DNA of 64,000 nucleotides. It comes from Candidatus Riflebacteria bacterium HGW-Riflebacteria-1. GTDB lineage: Bacteria > Muiribacteriota > Ozemobacteria > Ozemobacterales > Ozemobacteraceae. The stretch is from assembly GCA_002839445.1 (NCBI GenBank), contig PGYB01000008.1, positions 92,317 through 156,316 of the forward strand, in the 5' to 3' direction. Position numbers and translations under genes: made by a program. This document shows, in pieces, positions 34,816-44,108 of this stretch; within the stretch, counting starts at the first letter, position 1; each line of letters opens with the position of its first letter. The notes beneath the pieces were generated by a model. It saw nothing but the letters and a program-made list of their open reading frames with translations, did not search any database and was not told the DNA's origin.

Positions 34816-35739
34816 ATGAACGAGACACCCGAGATTTTATCGACAAAAGCTCTTCTGGCAAGCGGCGCGGCCATATCACTGTCTGGCGCCGCGCTGTTTC
34901 TGGCGCTGCCGGCGACAGATTCGCCCGTCTACTTTTTCGCAGCGCCATTCTATCTGGTTCCGGTTATAATTTTGTCGTTGCTCGCAATAGCCGCTGGCAG
35001 ACTTGGCAAGCCAGCAATCGCCCTGGCAAGCTGGGCCAGCGCAACAACCTTTTTCTGCTTTGGCTGTTTCGAGATCGTCTATTCGTGGCTTCCTGCTGTG
35101 GCGAGCGGCATTAAACCAGACTCGGCCCAGATGCTTTTTTTGCGCGAACTGATTGCTTATGGCGGCAATCGAAGTCTGCAGATCATGCCGATCGGCCTTC
35201 TTGCCCTCATGCTGGCCTGGCAGCTTAAAAGCCTGTGGCGGCACCGACTTAAAGCCGGCAATCCTGCAGCAGAAACTACCGTTCTCGGCGAGCAGGAAAA
35301 AATGTCATGGAAGCGGGCCAGCGTGCGCATATCTTTTTACCTCGCGCTGGTTTCTGTCGCATTTATACTGGCCAAAGGCACTGCCGGCTGGCACTCAGGC
35401 AAAATAGCACTTTTCAGTGCCCGGGTGGCCGGTGGTGCTGCCAACTCACTTGTCGAAGAACTCTTGTTTCGCGGGCTGCTGCAGCCTGTATTCGAAATAA
35501 GCATGGGACCAGGCGCCGCCAATCTTCTGCAGGCTGCTTTCTTTTCAATTATTCATTACGGCTTTATTGAAACACTGAGCTTCGCCGAGATCTGGCCAGA
35601 GCTGGTCAAATTCTTTCTATATCTCGGTATTGGTCTGTTTCTAGGACGCGCCGCCCGCGAAACTGACGGACTGCTGATCCCATGGCTTTTTCATTTTTTC
35701 ATAACTTCCGCCATCTGGCTGACCCTTTCCAGCTCCTGA
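34816..35739 (+). CDS. CPBP-family intramembrane metalloprotease
   Basis: The 307-residue protein has about eight membrane helices. The CPBP (CAAX protease and bacteriocin-processing) motifs are present: E214-E215-L-L-F-R219-G, F-F-S-I-I-H247-Y-G, and a C-terminal W-L-F-H-F (His near 293). These Glu and His residues form the catalytic site in Rce1-type proteases. Bacterial members process peptides or confer bacteriocin immunity, and many have unknown targets. The ribosome-binding site is weak. It stands alone, converging with the gene at 35822. Assignment to the superfamily is firm; the substrate is unknown. Confidence 0.82.
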   Translation: MNETPEILSTKALLASGAAISLSGAALFLALPATDSPVYFFAAPFYLVPVIILSLLAIAAGRLGKPAIALASWASATTFFCFGCFEIVYSWLPAVASGIKPDSAQMLFLRELIAYGGNRSLQIMPIGLLALMLAWQLKSLWRHRLKAGNPAAETTVLGEQEKMSWKRASVRISFYLALVSVAFILAKGTAGWHSGKIALFSARVAGGAANSLVEELLFRGLLQPVFEISMGPGAANLLQAAFFSIIHYGFIETLSFAEIWPELVKFFLYLGIGLFLGRAARETDGLLIPWLFHFFITSAIWLTLSSS

Positions 35740-35767
35740 AAACATTCAGAAAACAGAAACAGATTTA

Positions 35768-35785
35768 GCTGATGCCAGCATCAGC
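35768..35785. repeat. Short palindrome between convergent genes
   Basis: GCTGATGC-CA-GCATCAGC can fold into a hairpin between the CPBP protease gene and the gene at 35822. It lacks a T-run, so any termination role is weak. Confidence 0.35.
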
Positions 35786-35821
35786 AGGCAGTCATGATGC
35801 ATAGAATCAGCTGCTAAGGAA

Positions 35822-36340
35822 TCAGGCCGACGCGGTCTGGCCTAACAGAGCAAGCAATGCTGCGGCAACAGATTCTTTGTGCTCGATAAGCAGCAGCTTA
35901 ACCGCTTTCTCAGGGCCAAAAAGACATTCGCCCAGCTCTTTGGAGTCTACAGCAACTCTGACCGCCATTACCCGTTGGCCATGCTGACGCAGAATAGACT
36001 CAACCTTGCGATAAAAACGCTCTGCTCCGTCATTACTCATTATCAGCAGTCGCGAAATTCTCTGAACTCTTTTCTCGGTCGATTTCTTATCGACAAGAGC
36101 CAGACCGCGGCCTTCGATACCGAGTGTTCGCTCGATTCCTTCTACTCCGCGCGCCAGACGATCGTTTTCTTTAGCTTCCATCAGTGCAGCTTTTAATTCG
36201 CCTGAAAATGCGGCAACCGGTACAAACACCTCACTGCCGGGCCACAGTTTTTCTGTTTTGCTGGTCAACATTTTCAGCAATTTATCGTAGCGCGGATCAG
36301 CCTCAACCTGCTTCGGCAGGAGCAATTTGTTATCTGACAA
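35822..36340 (-). CDS. Cytosolic protein of unknown function
   Basis: The 172-residue product has no signal peptide or membrane helix. It is rich in Lys, Glu and Leu, with R-G-L-A-L-V-D-K-K near the middle and L-I-M-S-N-D-G-A-E-R-F-Y-R-K-V-E after it, suggesting an alpha/beta fold. I do not recognise a family. A TTG at 36340 is chosen as start because GGGGG lies five bases before it and the product then opens S-D-N-K-L-L-L-P; an earlier TTG at 36361 has no ribosome-binding site. Neither neighbour on this strand is close enough for an operon. Confidence 0.5.
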   Translation of the reverse strand: MSDNKLLLPKQVEADPRYDKLLKMLTSKTEKLWPGSEVFVPVAAFSGELKAALMEAKENDRLARGVEGIERTLGIEGRGLALVDKKSTEKRVQRISRLLIMSNDGAERFYRKVESILRQHGQRVMAVRVAVDSKELGECLFGPEKAVKLLLIEHKESVAAALLALLGQTASA

Positions 36341-36497
36341 GGTAACCCCCAATAAGTGCAATTGAATCAGACTCTGCCTGATTTGACATCTCAGGTTACC
36401 AGAATCGCAGTCTGACTTAAACGGTCGTGATTACTAATTATGCTGATTTTTGTTGCTTATGGTAGTATTTTTATTATAAATGCGCAGTTGAGGAAGC

Positions 36498-37193
36498 ATG
36501 CGAACGCGAAAGCCCCATAACAATCGGAGAGCCGTCTGGTCATTAGTATTTGTCCTAGCGGTCTTTTTCGTTCTGGCTTTTCGTTTGCCAGCACAGGCAG
36601 ACGCAACAACTGAAAATCAGATGCGGGAACTGGTCAAAGCTGCCGGACTGCCACCAGATTCTGTCATCAACCCTCCAGAAGCGGTTGCCGCCAAATTAAA
36701 CGTCCGTGAAAGGCTCCACAGATTCTGGCGCGAAAAAATTCTTGGCTTTAGAATCACCTATGCATCAGCGCGAGGCAAGGTTTGTCATGCCAACCAGCGT
36801 GTGATAGCCGGTGCCGTGGAAATGTTTAACGTGGATAACGGCAGTAAGATGAAGACAGTTCACCACGCAGACCTTATAACCCCTTCTGGTGAACTTATCA
36901 AAGGCAGCTATCTTAAATACCCAATTACCACTCCTGAGCCTGACTGTGAATATTACAGTTACGGCGACATGACCGACAACGGAATCATCTATTGCACCAG
37001 ACACGGAACACTTGCGGAATTCCGCACCGCGCTGATCAATGTAACCGGTCTGCAACCGCACCCATCGATTCTCGATAATGATTTCGACTTTCACATAACC
37101 ATCACTGTGATATTCGTTTTACTCTCTGCCATGGTTTTGCTGGCGCTCTTTTTCAAAAAGCAAAAACCGGTTGCAGACGATCACCCCGAATGA
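36498..37193 (+). CDS. Paralogue of the pilin-like protein, two membrane anchors
   Basis: This 231-residue protein carries the same blocks as the protein at 291: K-V-C-H-A-N-Q-R-V-I-A-G-A-V-E-M-F-N-V-D (near 95-114), then L-I-K-G, C-E-Y and, near its end, I-I-Y-C-T-R-H-G. Its topology differs. It has an N-terminal hydrophobic segment that resembles a signal peptide (ending A-Q-A) and a C-terminal membrane helix (about 200-220), and no prepilin peptidase site. It may be a membrane-bound relative of minor pilins. GAGGA precedes the ATG. A gene for another membrane protein follows after 30 bases, probably in the same operon. Confidence 0.55.
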   Translation: MRTRKPHNNRRAVWSLVFVLAVFFVLAFRLPAQADATTENQMRELVKAAGLPPDSVINPPEAVAAKLNVRERLHRFWREKILGFRITYASARGKVCHANQRVIAGAVEMFNVDNGSKMKTVHHADLITPSGELIKGSYLKYPITTPEPDCEYYSYGDMTDNGIIYCTRHGTLAEFRTALINVTGLQPHPSILDNDFDFHITITVIFVLLSAMVLLALFFKKQKPVADDHPE

Positions 37194-37223
37194 ACCTGTC
37201 CAAGCTATCTGAGGCTCAAATAA

Positions 37224-38024
37224 ATGGTTAAGGTGCATGGCAAAAATAACAGTCCCGGCGGATTCGATTTTATTCCCGGTGCCACCTATGTCGGTGATTC
37301 GAGGGTTCTCGGACTCGCTATTTTTGTCGATCAGTCTGACCCTTCTCAGATACTGTTGCGATTCGACGAACAGCGTCCCAGAAGAGTCAATTACAAAGAA
37401 TTTTTGCGAGCAGTGAATTTTCTCGAAGCATTCAGTTCAGGAGAGGCTCAGGCCTATGAGTCACCAGACCCCAACCCGCTAAAGCTTTCAATAGTCATAC
37501 TCGAAAGCTCACGAATTCTATTGCACTGGGAAGAATCGACTACAGCGCTTTTTCCGCTTGAATTCTTTCAAACCCTCAACATACTGGTCGCGATCAGAAA
37601 GAAAATGGAAGTGATAGTCCGCAGAGAACTAGATCGCAAAGCCCGTCTCGCCGAAGGCACCTTTGTCGAGCAATTCAAAAACTGGGGTGGCCTGATTGTC
37701 TTTATCATGCTGAGCGCGCTCGATCTGCTGATGCTGATCTGCCTGGTCATCTGGCCGCAATTTTTCCTGCACTGGCTTGCGCTGACACTGGGGCTGGCTT
37801 TCTGGATACTGGTAATAAAACCTGCCTGGGCCGGCAGGGTATGGCCGACAATTCAGATTTATCTTGACGATGAGCTGATAACTGACCTGTCAAACCTGCA
37901 TTTTCCAAAGCGAAGCGTAGAAATTTTTCTGATACTGTTGATTCTGACTTTCATCTACTTTTTCTTTGGCAGCGATGCCGCAAACCTGATATTTAAACAT
38001 TACAAGGGCAGCTCTCTACCGTAA
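37224..38024 (+). CDS. Membrane protein of unknown function
   Basis: The 266-residue protein begins with a soluble beta-rich region (1-140), followed by two helices near 155-205 and a third near 235-255. No known motif is visible. GAGG lies eight bases before the ATG, and the gene follows the pilin-like paralogue by 30 bases, so the two probably form one operon. A role linked to that protein in the membrane is the simplest reading but rests only on position. Confidence 0.5.
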   Translation: MVKVHGKNNSPGGFDFIPGATYVGDSRVLGLAIFVDQSDPSQILLRFDEQRPRRVNYKEFLRAVNFLEAFSSGEAQAYESPDPNPLKLSIVILESSRILLHWEESTTALFPLEFFQTLNILVAIRKKMEVIVRRELDRKARLAEGTFVEQFKNWGGLIVFIMLSALDLLMLICLVIWPQFFLHWLALTLGLAFWILVIKPAWAGRVWPTIQIYLDDELITDLSNLHFPKRSVEIFLILLILTFIYFFFGSDAANLIFKHYKGSSLP

Positions 38025-38064
38025 TCGCGACTGTTGACTGCTGCTCAACCGCAGGTTTCGCAGG

Positions 38065-38817
38065 TCACGAGATCCAGCCGGCCGAATACGCGTACCTGGC
38101 AAGCATGGCCAGGCACATCGCGACAACGAGTATTCTCAGATACTTTGGGTTAATGCGCAGCAGACAAAAAGAGCCGCCCAGCGCCCCGACAAACTGGCCA
38201 ACCATCATGGTAAGCCCGACCAGCCAGACAACTTTTCCGGCAATGAGAAAAACAGTCAGCGATGCAATATTAGTGGCAAAGTTCAGAGTCTTGGCGGTGA
38301 CCGTCGCGTCAATCAGTCCCTGCCCGCGCAGCGACACTCCGGCCAGGGCAAAAAACGATCCGGTACCTGGCCCAAACATGCCATCATACCAGCCAATAGC
38401 CGGCACCAGCAAGCGACGGAAAAGATTCTCGGATATTGTCGGCGGGCGGCTTTCTCCGCCCAACTGTGGCGCAAAAAGGAAGTAAATTGCGATCAGCACC
38501 AGAACAGCCGGAATAATGAAACTCAGAACATTCGAATCAATGAACTGAACAGCTATTGTGCCCAGCAGCGCCCCGATGAATGCAGCCAGCATAAGGCGTT
38601 TCACACTGTTCCAGCTAACTCTGCCTTTTCTGAACATCATGAAAGTTGCTGTGCCAGAGCCCATTGAACTCTGCAGCTTATTGGTGCCCAGTGCCGCGTG
38701 CGGCGGAATACCGCTGAGAATCAATGCCGGCACGGTAATCAGACCACCACCGCCAGCCAGCGTATCAATAAAACCCGCGACTAAAGCGGCAATAAAAAGA
38801 AAAGGCAAAGATTCCAT
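38065..38817 (-). CDS. TSUP-family (TauE/SafE) anion exporter-like protein
   Basis: The 250-residue protein has about eight membrane helices and the two-fold internal repeat of the TSUP family. The first repeat reads G-F-I-D-T-L-A-G-G-G-G-L-I-T-V-P and continues L-G-T-N-K-L-Q-S-S; the second has G-W-Y-D-G-M-F-G-P-G-T-G-S. Family members move sulfite, sulfoacetate or other sulfur-containing organic anions across the inner membrane. No sulfur gene adjoins, so the solute is unknown. It converges with the membrane protein at 37224 and is likely monocistronic. Confidence 0.85.
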   Translation of the reverse strand: MESLPFLFIAALVAGFIDTLAGGGGLITVPALILSGIPPHAALGTNKLQSSMGSGTATFMMFRKGRVSWNSVKRLMLAAFIGALLGTIAVQFIDSNVLSFIIPAVLVLIAIYFLFAPQLGGESRPPTISENLFRRLLVPAIGWYDGMFGPGTGSFFALAGVSLRGQGLIDATVTAKTLNFATNIASLTVFLIAGKVVWLVGLTMMVGQFVGALGGSFCLLRINPKYLRILVVAMCLAMLARYAYSAGWIS

Positions 38818-38949
38818 AGCAGGCCTGCAATCCAGAGCGTAGCTCTTTAAAGTAAATCGGGTTCGGCAACAGGATCAGATTTTACACCTGCACTCAGCAA
38901 AAAGCCAGCAACACAAAGGACTTTCGTTAACAGACACAGTCATGAAAAA

Positions 38950-39687
38950 TCACATGGCATCCATATCATCTTCAGGGATAAATCCAAGTTTCTGGCGCGT
39001 CTCGCTGAGATCGAAAACACCATGGCCATTGTTGCTTACAGCAAAAGCTGCCAGAAAATCTGTTTGCACTTGTAGAGCCTTGTCAAACGCCTGAACCAGG
39101 TCACGGTGACTGCAATACACTCCGCGCATGTAGGCGCCGTCATAACGCAGGGGATCGTCTCCAGGGACGCTCCAGCCGATGCGCAAAGCAACGAATGACA
39201 TGCCAAGATAAGCGAGATGACGACCAATGCTTTCGCCGAAAACTTTTGATTCACCATACAAACACTGCGGTGTCGGTGGTCGATCGAGAGTGATTCGCGG
39301 TGAAGACCGATTAGACAGGGCTTCACCGATATCAGCCTCATGGTAAAAATTCGAGCTGGCAAAAACGATCTTCTTGACGCCTGCTATTTTGGCTGCTTCG
39401 AACGCGTAACTGGTTGCAGCATAGTTGTTGCGCATTGTCGACTGCCGCGAAGCATTCGGCCGCGGGTCACCGACAAGATGAATTACCGCGTCAAGACCGG
39501 CAAACAGGCCATCGAGTTTTTCTCTCTCGCCAAAGTCTATCGGCACAAACCTGCTGCCATTCGCGTTACGCGGTTCCTTTATATCAAAAAGAACCAGATC
39601 ATACGCCGCGGCAAGCCCCTTGCACAGGGTACTGCCAATATTGCCTGAAGCGCCGGTAATGCCAACTTTCATTTTTGCTTTCGTCAT
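38950..39687 (-). CDS. NAD-dependent SDR, uronate-dehydrogenase-like
   Basis: From this start the protein has 245 residues and an extended-SDR fold: glycine motif G-A-S-G-N-I-G near the N-terminus, H-L-V-G-D near 75, F-A-S-S-N-F-Y around 115, the Y-G-E-S-K catalytic Tyr/Lys pair, then V-A-L-R-I-G-W-S-V-P. The order and the short length fit uronate dehydrogenases, which oxidise hexuronic acids to aldarolactones with NAD, better than the longer sugar epimerases. No uronate pathway genes are present, so the substrate is uncertain. AGAGG precedes the ATG at 39687; an upstream in-frame ATG at 39729 lacks it. The YitT-like gene lies 60 bases upstream and may share its transcript. Confidence 0.72.
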   Translation of the reverse strand: MTKAKMKVGITGASGNIGSTLCKGLAAAYDLVLFDIKEPRNANGSRFVPIDFGEREKLDGLFAGLDAVIHLVGDPRPNASRQSTMRNNYAATSYAFEAAKIAGVKKIVFASSNFYHEADIGEALSNRSSPRITLDRPPTPQCLYGESKVFGESIGRHLAYLGMSFVALRIGWSVPGDDPLRYDGAYMRGVYCSHRDLVQAFDKALQVQTDFLAAFAVSNNGHGVFDLSETRQKLGFIPEDDMDAM

Positions 39688-39746
39688 AATCTTGCCTCTC
39701 TCAACTTGAAATTTTCGTCTTAAATTCAACTAGCGCATTTCTTTTA

Positions 39747-40685
39747 TCAGCGCGGCAGGGTTTCAAAACCCTCACCGTAAACCATCGCAGTATCCTGAAT
39801 CACTACAAACGAATCGGGGTCAGCGTCAGCAATCAAGCGGCGAAGAGCCGGCACACGGTTTTTGCCGATAACTGTCGCCAGAGTTGTTTTTTCGACCCTA
39901 CTGAAACCGCCATACGACTTGTATTCGGTCACCCCACGCGACAACTCGGCATATATCCGCTTTTTTATCACTTCCGGCTTGTCAGTAATTATCATCACCA
40001 GCTGGTTCGCCTTGAAACCGTTGAGAACCGCATCAAGAGTGCGCGCCTGAATGAATATAAAAATAAAAGAGTACATCATCGTTTTAAAGCCAACCATGGC
40101 GTCGGCAAAGGTGAAAAAGCCGATGAACAGAACAACAGTATCGCTTACCAGCAGCGTTTTACCGACCGGAATATGCTTAAGCTTGCGCACGACCTGAGCC
40201 AACGCGTCTGCGCCGCCGGTCGCAGCACCCTCGTTAAACACAATCGCCATGCCGGTGCCAATGGCGAGAGCACCATAAATTGACGCTACCAGCAGTTCGT
40301 GATCGAGCAACTGCCTGATCTTTGCATCGTAACCATAGCTCTGCAGCAGCCAGAGAAAAATATCCATCGAAAAATAGAGCAGAGTTGTTGAATAAATTGA
40401 ACGCGCACCGAACGATTTGCCCATTATTCGCACCGAAGCCGCGAAAATCAGCAGCGTCAGCGACCAGGAGATCACCCCGACCACAGGCAGCATGCGACCA
40501 TCCGCAAAAAGGTTGCCGAGAAACTTGGCAATAATAATACCAAGACCAGTTACGCCGCCCTCAAAGAGATTCAAAGGCAGAATGAAAATCACGTAACCAA
40601 ACGACGACAGCAGCGTACCGAAAGTTATCAACAACCACGAACCGGCATTTTCATCGGCTCCCTTAATTTCCCTGCTCTGCTCCAA
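39747..40685 (-). CDS. YitT-family membrane protein (DUF161-DUF2179)
   Basis: The 312-residue protein has five or six helices with the YitT-type motif N-E-G-A-A-T-G-G-A-D-A-L-A, then a cytoplasmic DUF2179 domain (about 225-305, I-I-T-D-K-P-E-V-I-K-K-R-I, G-V-T-E-Y-K-S-Y-G-G-F). YitT-like proteins are widespread membrane proteins of uncertain transport function. The start is TTG, supported by AAGGAG seven bases upstream. It probably shares a transcript with the SDR gene downstream. Confidence 0.82.
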   Translation of the reverse strand: MEQSREIKGADENAGSWLLITFGTLLSSFGYVIFILPLNLFEGGVTGLGIIIAKFLGNLFADGRMLPVVGVISWSLTLLIFAASVRIMGKSFGARSIYSTTLLYFSMDIFLWLLQSYGYDAKIRQLLDHELLVASIYGALAIGTGMAIVFNEGAATGGADALAQVVRKLKHIPVGKTLLVSDTVVLFIGFFTFADAMVGFKTMMYSFIFIFIQARTLDAVLNGFKANQLVMIITDKPEVIKKRIYAELSRGVTEYKSYGGFSRVEKTTLATVIGKNRVPALRRLIADADPDSFVVIQDTAMVYGEGFETLPR

Positions 40686-41047
40686 GATGTTTCTCCTTTA
40701 TAAACTGGCCGCCAGTGAAGATTTACGCAAATTATCCGCTTCACCTTCAAGAACGCCCAAACATTAGCAAAATCTTATGCAAATCATTGATATGACATAC
40801 TCATATACTCAATTTTGGCATGATTGTCATCCTGGAAAACACTTAAACAGCCACCAGAGAAAAATCCCGCAAACAATAAAATGCTCTGTACTTGTAACAG
40901 CAGCTAAATTACTGCAGCAATTGCAAGTGCGCACAAAATTTGTCAGAATAGGACTGGTCAGTAAAAAATCTGCAGAAAGGGCTTGCATAACCTTGTTATT
41001 GTGAGCAGACTTACTACCTATCAATCATATTTTCTGACGAGGCACTG
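40686..41047. other. Divergent intergenic region, no gene seen
   Basis: These 362 bases lie between the YitT-like and MFS genes and should hold divergent promoters. No repeat, RNA gene or protein-like frame was recognised. An open frame from 40777 lacks a ribosome-binding site. Confidence 0.35.
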
Positions 41048-42331
41048 ATGCAGAGACGCTGGGTTATATTCTGGGTTCTGGCGGGATCATACTTTTTCGT
41101 CATGTTCCACCGCTTCTGCACGGCAGTAATGGCGGGTGATCTCACTACAGATCTCGGCCTCGACTCGGCAGCTCTGGGTTTTCTTTCATCTATGTATCTG
41201 CTGGGATATGCTTCAGTACAGATTCCCGTGGGAATCCTTTCAGACTGGTGGGGAGCCAGAAAAACGATTTCGGTTTTTCTTCTGGTCGCCAGTTTCGGTG
41301 CATACGCATTCGGTGAGGCCGAGTCCTATCAGACGGCAGTTCTCGCCAGGTGGCTGGTCGGAGCAGGAGTTGGCTGCGTCTATGTTCCCGCGCTCAGGGT
41401 TCTCGGCTGCTGGTTTGAAAAAGACGCGTTTGCCTTTATGACCGGCATGATGCTCGCCGTGGGCAACCTCGGCGCTCTTAGTTCAACCTGGCCGCTTGCT
41501 GTCATCAAGAGCATCTGGGGGTGGCGCGCAACAATGGAAGTTGTCAGTCTGCTCACCCTCGTTCTTGTAGTGCTCGTCTGGATTTTCATAAAAGACCAGC
41601 CAGACGAAGCTGATAAAGCCAACGTCAAACAGACCGCCAGCACTGAAACCCAGAGCGTTAGCGCTGAAAATGCAGAAAAACCGGTTCGCAGAACCGGGCT
41701 TCGCGTAATGCTCAAATCGAAAAGATTCTGGGCGGTGACCGTTTACTTTATTGCATTTGAAACAACAATCATCAGCTTTCAAGGCCTCTGGGCCGGGCCT
41801 TTTCTCAAACGCGTTTACAATTTTCCTGACACCTCGGTAGGCTATGCCCTGACCTGGCTGGCACTCGGTCTGATGATCGGGGCAGTAATATCAGGCCTGC
41901 TGGCGGGCCGCTCGCTGCAACGCCGGCACGCGGTTCTTACCGCAGGAATGCTAGGCTATCTGTTGTGCTGGATTCCGATTGTCTTCGCAACAGCCTCAAT
42001 CGAGCCATTTCTCGTACCTCTGCTGACAATAATGGGAATCTGCGGCGGCTTCTTTTCGATAAGCTTTGGCATCGCGAAGGAGTGCTTCTCGTCTGGCATG
42101 GCCGGAACAGCACTTGGAGTTTACAACTTCACCGGTTTTGCCGGCGGCGGCTTGGGAATGTGGGCGATGGGCCTTATTATCCGTGGCCTGTCACCCGACG
42201 GGACCAACGAAGTAGCGGCATTTCAAGCGGCTTTTGGACTGTCCTTCGGCATCATGCTGATCGGGTGGATCATGCTCATTCTTCTGCCGCGCGCTTTTCC
42301 AAGTCACACACCTGTTGACGCCAATGATTAA
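41048..42331 (+). CDS. MFS transporter
   Basis: The 427-residue protein has 12 predicted membrane helices with a central cytoplasmic loop (about 185-225). The N-terminal half has the MFS motif-A-like loop G-I-L-S-D-W-W-G-A-R-K, and A-R-W-L-V-G-A-G-V-G-C-V-Y-V-P in helix 4. It resembles the nitrate/glycerol-phosphate/organic-anion side of the superfamily, but the substrate is not predictable. GAGG precedes the ATG. The radical SAM gene starts 39 bases after its stop, so the two could be one operon. Confidence 0.8.
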   Translation: MQRRWVIFWVLAGSYFFVMFHRFCTAVMAGDLTTDLGLDSAALGFLSSMYLLGYASVQIPVGILSDWWGARKTISVFLLVASFGAYAFGEAESYQTAVLARWLVGAGVGCVYVPALRVLGCWFEKDAFAFMTGMMLAVGNLGALSSTWPLAVIKSIWGWRATMEVVSLLTLVLVVLVWIFIKDQPDEADKANVKQTASTETQSVSAENAEKPVRRTGLRVMLKSKRFWAVTVYFIAFETTIISFQGLWAGPFLKRVYNFPDTSVGYALTWLALGLMIGAVISGLLAGRSLQRRHAVLTAGMLGYLLCWIPIVFATASIEPFLVPLLTIMGICGGFFSISFGIAKECFSSGMAGTALGVYNFTGFAGGGLGMWAMGLIIRGLSPDGTNEVAAFQAAFGLSFGIMLIGWIMLILLPRAFPSHTPVDAND

Positions 42332-42370
42332 AAAAAATCATAAAACAACCGCGTCTTCGTATTTCCCAGT

Positions 42371-43999
42371 ATGCGCGCAGCGCTGATTTTCCCCCCGCAG
42401 TGGGATCCCAGACACCCCCCTCTGGCGCCGGCAATGCTGGCCGGCTCGCTGCGTTCGGCCGGGGCTGAGACCAGGATTTTCGATCTCAACATTGCTCTAT
42501 ATCGGCGCCTGCTGCTGCCCACCGGCCCGCATGGTATCGAAGACTTTCTGCTCAGTCGTCTGCTCGACCCGCACTCTTTATGCAATGCCGAAAATTATCT
42601 GCAAACCTGCCAGCAGGCTCAGAAAATATTTGACGAGCGCTTCGACAGGCACGGAACCGGACGCCTGTTCTGGGACACCTGCGGCGGCCTTCCTTCTGCA
42701 GTCACCTCACGTGGCTGGCAAGACTCACTGCATTCGCCAGAAAAGCTCACTTTTCTGCATCATCTGGAAAGCGAGATTGCTGAGATTCGCCAATGGACTC
42801 CAGATTTGATAAGTATTTCTGCAATTTCAGACACGCAGCTGGCAGCAACGCTGGCTCTGGCAACGCTTTTCAGACGCGCGCTACCAGATTGCCGTATTGT
42901 TCTCGGTGGAGCCGCCATCACTTATCGCCGCAGTATTCTGCCTGCTCAAGCCTGGTTGCGCTCAACAATTGATGCGGTCTGTCTGGGCGACGGAGAACCC
43001 CTCATGACTGCCATCGCCAGCGGAGTTGCTCCGAACGAAACACCCAACAACCTGAGCTGGAATGAAGCCGGCGCAGCTCTTATCGGCACTGCAATACTGC
43101 AGGATATGTCATTTGTACAGCCACCGGATTTCAGCAAGTTCCCGTTGAAAGAGTATCTTACACCGCATCTGGTGATACCGGTAGAAACCGCCAGGGGTTG
43201 CCCATGGGGTCGCTGCGCTTTCTGCATTCACCCGGTTCGGGCCGTAACCGGCCGACCTCTTTACCGACCCAGGCCAATGAACCTGGTTGCAGCCGAAATT
43301 GCACAGCATTTTATTGCCGGACATCGACGGTTTCTGATTGTCGACGAAGCCTTGCCACCGCCGCGCCTGCGGGAACTTGCCGACATTTTTGCCGATCTGC
43401 CAGAACCGGTCTCTTGGATCGGATATGCTCGACTCGATGCTGGACATGACCGTGAAGGCTTTATCCGGGCCCGCGCCTCCGGTTGCCGCAAATTGTTTAT
43501 CGGCGTAGAAAGCGGCTCTGATCGAATTCTGACCAGATTTCACAAAGGGGTCGATGCCGCCCGCGCCCGCCGCGTATTGCTCGATGCTGCCGCAGCCGGA
43601 CTGGCGGTGCATTCGTTTCTGATGACCGGCTTTCCGGGCGAAGATGAAAGCGACCGGCAGGCGACGCTTGATCTGCTCGCCGATGCCTGGCCGGCTTTCG
43701 AACCGTTTGGCGTATCGTTTGACCTGTTCCCGCTGACCGGCGAACTCGAAACCGATCTGATGGCAAACCCTCCCGCATTTGGCTGGAAAGACCCGCAGCG
43801 CGATGCCCACAACGATCTCGCCTGGCAGTTCCCACTCTCGCATGGCCCGTCAGCAGCAGAATCTCTTGCAGACTTCAAAAGCAGAATACACAAACTCGCC
43901 GACCGCGTTCTCGGCCCCGCCTTCGGCTTGCGCCACGCTTCCCTGGCCCAGGACTCACTGCACCTGCTTCTGCTCGAAGCAAGAACCAGAAAATCGTAA
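42371..43999 (+). CDS. B12-binding-domain radical SAM protein
   Basis: The 542-residue protein has an N-terminal cobalamin-binding-like Rossmann domain (P-P-L-A-P-A-M-L-A-G-S-L at about 16-27, V-L-G-G-A-A-I near 178) without the D-x-H-x-x-G cobalt-ligand motif, and a radical SAM barrel. The iron-sulfur motif is G-C277-P-W-G-R-C282-A-F-C285, that is C-x4-C-x2-C rather than the usual C-x3-C-x2-C. V-E-S-G-S and a late T-G-F-P-G-E also fit the family. Such enzymes perform methylations or rearrangements of lipids, tRNA or natural products; the substrate here is unknown. The start has a weak ribosome-binding site but lies close behind the MFS gene. Confidence 0.8.
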   Translation: MRAALIFPPQWDPRHPPLAPAMLAGSLRSAGAETRIFDLNIALYRRLLLPTGPHGIEDFLLSRLLDPHSLCNAENYLQTCQQAQKIFDERFDRHGTGRLFWDTCGGLPSAVTSRGWQDSLHSPEKLTFLHHLESEIAEIRQWTPDLISISAISDTQLAATLALATLFRRALPDCRIVLGGAAITYRRSILPAQAWLRSTIDAVCLGDGEPLMTAIASGVAPNETPNNLSWNEAGAALIGTAILQDMSFVQPPDFSKFPLKEYLTPHLVIPVETARGCPWGRCAFCIHPVRAVTGRPLYRPRPMNLVAAEIAQHFIAGHRRFLIVDEALPPPRLRELADIFADLPEPVSWIGYARLDAGHDREGFIRARASGCRKLFIGVESGSDRILTRFHKGVDAARARRVLLDAAAAGLAVHSFLMTGFPGEDESDRQATLDLLADAWPAFEPFGVSFDLFPLTGELETDLMANPPAFGWKDPQRDAHNDLAWQFPLSHGPSAAESLADFKSRIHKLADRVLGPAFGLRHASLAQDSLHLLLLEARTRKS

Positions 44000-44108
44000 A
44001 TTTTTCAGTTCCCAGCTTGAGCCCAATGGCAAATCGCTGCAAAACCGTGTAGAAAATCCAGCCCATGGAAATTATTGTGTGACTCTGGCAGATATGCGAA
44101 GAAAACCA

